A DNA stretch of 22,500 bases from Chara braunii. Taxonomy: Eukaryota > Streptophyta > Charophyceae > Charales > Characeae. The notes below the pieces were generated by a model. The model was not told the origin of the DNA. It did no database searches and was given only the letters and a program-made list of their open reading frames with translations. Shown here in pieces: positions 18,690 to 22,500 of the stretch (positions are counted from its first letter, which is position 1; each line of letters begins with the position of its first letter). Position numbers and translations under genes: made by a program. The stretch covers positions 1,689,665 to 1,712,164 of the forward strand of contig BFEA01000232.1 of assembly GCA_003427395.1 (NCBI GenBank), in the 5' to 3' direction.

Positions 18690-19510
18690 TTAATTCACAT
18701 GCATCCTCCATACTCCGACCTCCCCGCGGTGTTCGATTCCTCGGCCCTTTTTAATCGAACCACAATACCTCAAACAGTTTAAAAAGTTAACGTCATTCAC
18801 ATACGATGGAGCGGCCGCCGCCTCCCGGCTGACTATGGCGTCCCAAGCCTCCGCGTCTACCTTTAGGCAGTCGTACTTTCCTATCCTTAGGACGGTGAGG
18901 ATCTCGCCGACTTTATCTCCGTAGAAGGGCCCATTTTTTAACGAGATCCTATAAAACTCCTCAGTCAGCCAGACACACTCTATATATGCACTTCTTTCAT
19001 GGAGTCGGCTACTTCTACACTGTGCTAAAAAACCCCAAACCACTCGGCTACGAACGCAGGCACCCAAATCGTTGTTCGTGGGCTGGGAGGCTTGAGTACC
19101 TTCCATCCTCCCATTACAACTCTGCTACTAACTTCGTTCCATCCCTCGTTGGCGAACCTCTTGCCCTCTTTTCGGGTTCGGGCCTCTGCGTCCCCTAGAA
19201 GCCACATTGGATTCTGTCCCATTGCTAACATAGTGCAAAATAGGCGTCACCCGTCCTCGGAAAGAACGACCGTCCCGACTGGTTCTAGTTTGCCTTCCGC
19301 TATCTCATCCCAGCCTTCCTCTTCCCTTACTGGGTTCCAAATCCGCTCTATCCATACATATGATAGCCCTCGGGCCACCTCAAACCCAACCCAGTCGCAT
19401 GTGGTCCTCCACTCGTTTTCTGCCGGTATAGGCATTTCTATTCCTCCTCTAAGTCACCTTGGTTCCCATCCCTTGAAGGTGTATTCCATCATCCTTTCCT
19501 CTCTAGTCAT
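18690..19510 (-). pseudogene. Tandem family copy B, interrupted and frameshifted
   Basis: ATG 19510 (MTREERMMEYTFKGWEPR) opens the copy. In-frame stops are TGA 19454-19456, TGA 19247-19249 (VLSEDG*RLF, where copies C and D have Trp after Gly) and TAG 19025-19027. Block 1 is GLSYVWIERIWNPV; block 2 is KLEPVGTVVLSEDG; the hinge is VPAFVAEWFGVF. Near 18990 the reading moves by -1 at an AAA run and continues as YIECVWLTEEFYRISLKNGP and GDKVGEILTVLRIGKYD, matching copy A (FEGNWADELAEILNIL). The end, EAWDAIVSREAAAAPSYVND, matches the conserved C-terminal block, with Ala/Pro in place of the Gly-Glu pair. Confidence 0.75.
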
Positions 19511-19577
19511 CTTTCTCCTTCCTGCACAATACCAGGTCACCCGTTCCCGCTAGGTCAAGTCACCCTCCTTAGAAGTC

Positions 19578-20372
19578 TCAGTCGTCTATCTCATCATCTT
19601 CGTCCTCATCACTGAAGTCGTCCTCTTCGTTGTAGAACAACTCTCTCACCCCTTCCAGAAATGTCTCCCCTATTGCCACATTTCTATAGACTATCCCCCA
19701 ATGCACGGAGCTAGAGACAAAGACATTGTCTACGCTAAGGATGTTTAGTATCTCGGCCAGCTCGTCCGCCCAGTTTCCCTCAAACGGCCCCATTTCTCCC
19801 GACAACCGAAATAAGTCTTGCCTAGCGCACTGGTATAGTCTGAGGTTCGTCATGGACTGACATATCCGTACCCGGGTTCCGAAAAGCGCTTCCACCAGGA
19901 AGGGAGGCAGCCCACATCACATGGTTCTGACGGGTCGCCTCATGCTTGCTCTATCCCAAAGTTTCACCCGCACATCTACCCTTTCCATTTCCATTTCCCT
20001 CCGTTGACACGCAGCCCATACAACCTCCACTTCTGCCTTCCTAAACAACTCGTCCGGCGTATTTCCGCGTACCAAGTCTATGACCATAGCATTCTCCCTG
20101 TCTTGCGACAAGTAGACCCACCCCCGGGCTTCCACTGTCCCTCGAAACTCTAGATCCATTAAGCTCGGCGACAACCTCGTCAAGCTGACATTAGCCCATA
20201 CCGTCTCTATCCACAGGAACGCGTCCTCCCCTTCCAGCATTACGGTTTGATATGCCGGTTCAAGGTCCGTCCACGTCCCATCTTCTGGAAGGACAACCGA
20301 CACCCCATCCTTTACATCTACTGATATTTCTGGGCCGCTGGTATATATCGGGGAAGACAATCATCGAGCCAT
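19578..20372 (-). pseudogene. Tandem family copy A, one frame with two TGA codons
   Basis: ATG 20372 starts a single register of about 264 codons broken only by TGA at 20361-20363 (MAR*LSSPIYT) and TGA at 19917-19919. Block 1 is GEDAFLWIETVWANVSL; block 2 is EFRGTVEARGWVYLSQDREN; the hinge is LPPFLVEALFG. The helical C-terminal half contains QDLFRLSGEMGPFEGNWADE and VHWGIVYRNVAIGETFLEGV, then an acidic tail of Glu and Asp (EEDDFSDEDEDDEIDD). There is no indel. It is followed 67 bp later by copy B. Both stops would need one substitution each to disappear. The family is unknown. Confidence 0.75.
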
Positions 20373-20686
20373 CTTGTTTCCATCACTCGACCCCTGTTTT
20401 CATAAGAGAGTGTCAAACGGTCCTTCTGGTCAGGTCAACCATCGTCGTAGATGAAAATTATTTCAGACCCCTCATCAAGGTCTCCCTAATTTACCTCCCC
20501 ATTCCTAAGTACCTCCTTTCCATAGTACCCTTGGTCGACCATCTATTTCCCCACATTCTTTCTCTTGGTTCCATTCTAACTGACCTCTATCCTCCTTCCT
20601 TGCGATCATCTCTCACTCGTGTAGACTTAGGCGGGAGGGGGAATAAACTTATTAGAAATATGCCCCGTCCAACAATCCAAACTCAC

Positions 20687-20970
20687 TCAATCTTTACAGA
20701 GGGGGAACACAAAAAAAAATTCCGACAATCTCACATACGGGCCAGTCATCTCCTCACCAACCTTTTCCCAATATGGTCTCTCCGCTGGTACTATCGGTAG
20801 AGTTTTATTCCATACCTCAAGCGCAGCTCAACCGTCGCGAGCGCGGTACCCAAGCTCCGCCAAGGAGTTGACCCTTTCCTTTGCCCATAATACCCCATCC
20901 CATCTTGCCGCTTTTGCACATCCATACCGACGGTGAGGGTTATCCTGTGTGCCTAAATTTAGGGACAAAA
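20687..20970 (-). pseudogene. Possible coding fragment upstream of the array
   Basis: A minus register of about 93 codons is open apart from one TGA (20828-20830). It contains protein-like segments such as RRYGCAKAARWDGVLWAKER and NKTLPIVPAERPYWEKVGEE, with five or six Trp and a good mix of residues. It ends at TGA 20687-20689 after a run of three Phe from a 9-T tract. There is no match to the array blocks and no recognised domain. It could be the 3' end of another decayed gene; chance is also possible at this length. Confidence 0.3.
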
Positions 20971-21600
20971 ATCAGTCGTCCGGGCATTCAGTTCCATCGG
21001 TCCGACAAGAATCATCCTTTCCCAAACCATCCTACGAGAAGCTACTAATCGTCTCCGAGGTTCCTTCCTTGCCCGCATGCAGTGGTACTCCCCCCGCCAG
21101 CCAACAGGCTAAGCCCCGCCTGAGCAGACGTTTCGCACCCCGCCCGACAGATCATCGAGCCAAGCTCGTCACCACTCGAACGGGAATGCTACTAATCAAC
21201 CGGCGTGACAAATTTCCGTGAGACAGCTCGGTGGCCCGACCTCCACATACTCACATCTGGCAACCTCAAAAGAGAGCGACGTTTCGCAACCCGCACCGGC
21301 CGATCCAGACGCATTCTTTCCTTCCGAACGTCAGGACGCTAAAATCCCATCATGCAAACACAAGTCCCAAGTGGGACACACATAATACAAGTGTCTTTCC
21401 CTTGGTGCACGCAACGCTTCCTACCCATAGCTCCCAATTTTATCTCAGGACAATGAGTGTCATTTCCCCGATTTTCATACATAGTGATTGGTTCCTTCTC
21501 GTGAGAGTCTTCAAAGGTGAGCTAGTTTTCCTTGGAGTCTAGCAACTCCCTTCATTCCTTTTCTCTTAATTTGTCTGTCCTTTTATAGGGAGGGATTGTT
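20971..21600. other. No supported gene; candidate region for an LTR
   Basis: Open frames here are short (90 and 103 codons, plus strand) and carry no motif. A direct repeat of about 30 bp built around GACGTTTCGCA-CCCGC occurs near 21127 and 21279. A 5' LTR of the minus-strand element would be expected on this side, but no counterpart was found near 7800-8500. Confidence 0.4.
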
Positions 21601-21608
21601 CCTTCTTG

Positions 21609-22079
21609 ATGACCCGTTGTGTTCATGTTGGTTCCTTCAAGCATTTCAAAAGTGCAAAGTGTATGAACCCTCTGGGCTCAAAGAAGAAGATAGAAGGGCA
21701 CCCATTCGGTCGGATCACTCCGCCGCGGGATTTTCATCGGAACCCGGCCGAAGCCGGAGGACCAACCGCCTGCCAGGTAACCGGAGCCCTTCTTTCATAC
21801 GAAGAGGAAGGGACGACCTGCGACTTGCCCAAGGCTTCCCCGGACTGGCGAACACCAGCACCGGACGAAGGAGGGCCAGAGCCATTCCATAAGGGGATGG
21901 CTAATCAAGTGCATAACATGCATGTTATACCTCCAGGCCTGGCCATGTCATGCGCCCAACCACCCTCAAATCTGATTCTCACAAGGGAAAAAACACTTAC
22001 AAGTCCATTTTCCTTATCTTGGGTTGTGTACACGTCGATGCATTGGGCGCCCCCTTCGGAATCGCAAGGGTCAGTTTAA
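21609..22079 (+). CDS. Weak plus-strand ORF of 156 codons, unknown
   Basis: ATG 21609 to TAA 22077-22079. The central part (GRITPPRDFHRNPAEAGGPT, then LLSYEEEGTTCDLPKASPDW) is compositionally protein-like, rich in Pro, Gly and charged residues. There is no recognised domain and no evidence of expression. A second plus frame is also open for 98 codons over the same region. A CAG|GTAACC near 21776 would fit a splice donor but proves nothing alone. Confidence 0.25.
   Translation: MTRCVHVGSFKHFKSAKCMNPLGSKKKIEGHPFGRITPPRDFHRNPAEAGGPTACQVTGALLSYEEEGTTCDLPKASPDWRTPAPDEGGPEPFHKGMANQVHNMHVIPPGLAMSCAQPPSNLILTREKTLTSPFSLSWVVYTSMHWAPPSESQGSV
21913..21942. other. Two adjacent perfect palindromes
   Basis: ATAACATGCATGTTAT (21913-21928, 16 bp) and CCAGGCCTGG (21933-21942, 10 bp) are perfect palindromes four bases apart. 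They could be protein-binding sites or a cruciform-forming element; no flanking gene clarifies the role. Confidence 0.8.
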
Positions 22080-22188
22080 CCCCATAAACAGCACCTCCAC
22101 CATTTTTGTAAGGCCAAACCCCGGTAGACAACGAAAAATTTTCCTAGAATTAAATAATCATTCTATAGGAAAATTACAATCTAAATTT

Positions 22189-22434
22189 TAAATTTTCATT
22201 CTATCTTAAAAAATGTCATTCCAATTTTAAAAATTTTCATCTTACTTGCAAACTTTCATTCCAAGAATAGGGTATCCCTTCTAATTTGGACTGCATGCTA
22301 GAGATGGAATGAAAGTCTAGATGAGTTCATGAAATATTTTAATTGGATTATCATTGTAAGTAAGGATTTTCAGTCATAAATAGGTTAATCCAATCTAAAT
22401 TAGAAGATATTTATTGTAGTGGAATGAAAATTTA
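22189..22434. repeat. AT-rich fold-back region with nested inverted repeats
   Basis: TAAATTTTCATTC (22189-22201) has its exact complement GAATGAAAATTTA at 22422-22434. Inside it TTTCATTCCA (about 22254) pairs with TGGAATGAAA (about 22306), and ATTGGATTA (about 22343) pairs with TAATCCAAT (about 22385). This nested pattern resembles a fold-back element or MITE with diverged arms. No target-site duplication was identified. Confidence 0.55.
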
Positions 22435-22500
22435 ATTAAAAAATTTCATAAACTCGTTCAGACTTCCATTGCATCTTGAACAAATAGAAGTAGTTGAAAG

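Noticed and set aside
9827-20372. Reassignment of TGA to Trp in the host or element
   Set aside because: TGG is used for Trp at many conserved positions in the same frames, and other stops are TAA and TAG or fall at non-Trp sites. Mutational decay explains the stops better.

Overview
The window looks like eukaryotic nuclear DNA dominated by repeats, most likely from the green-plant (streptophyte) lineage. A charophyte-like alga is my best guess, at low confidence. The reasons are the compound TG/GA microsatellites, an AT-rich tandem repeat that resembles untranslated DNA of plant LTR elements, and a Ty3/gypsy-type gag-pol with an unusual RT motif, PYIDDNP. No rRNA, tRNA, CRISPR array or intact single-copy host gene was recognised.

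Layout. Positions 1-5000 are non-coding DNA with microsatellites, minisatellites and small tandem duplications; one minus-strand stretch (about 1313-2220) may be decayed coding sequence. Positions 5000-8530 are also non-coding. They hold a 91-bp tandem duplication carrying two TATAAAA boxes, a degenerate AT-rich repeat of about 120 bp in five copies (6715-7280), and a 40-bp minisatellite (7648-7835). From 20372 down to 8536 almost everything reads on the minus strand.

That minus-strand block, in transcription order, is as follows. (1) Four tandem, divergent copies of one protein family I do not recognise (20372-16841); only the third is an uninterrupted ORF. (2) A Gag region (16390-14928). 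(3) A zinc-knuckle plus aspartic-protease segment (14946-13147). (4) A pol frame with RT, RNase H, H2C2 zinc-finger and DDE integrase domains (13270-9827). (5) A Cys/His-containing ORF of unknown function 3' of integrase (9719-8536). Pol has no indel over about 3.4 kb but carries twelve in-frame stops, at least five of them where the family context calls for tryptophan. Several missense changes at key sites also look like G-to-A on the coding strand. The element is therefore dead as it stands, damaged mostly by substitution. I could not find the LTRs, the primer-binding site or target-site duplications, so the outer boundaries are unknown, and whether the four-copy array belongs to the element is open.

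Positions 20970-22500 hold little that is interpretable: a weak plus-strand ORF, two adjacent perfect palindromes, and an AT-rich fold-back region at the right edge.
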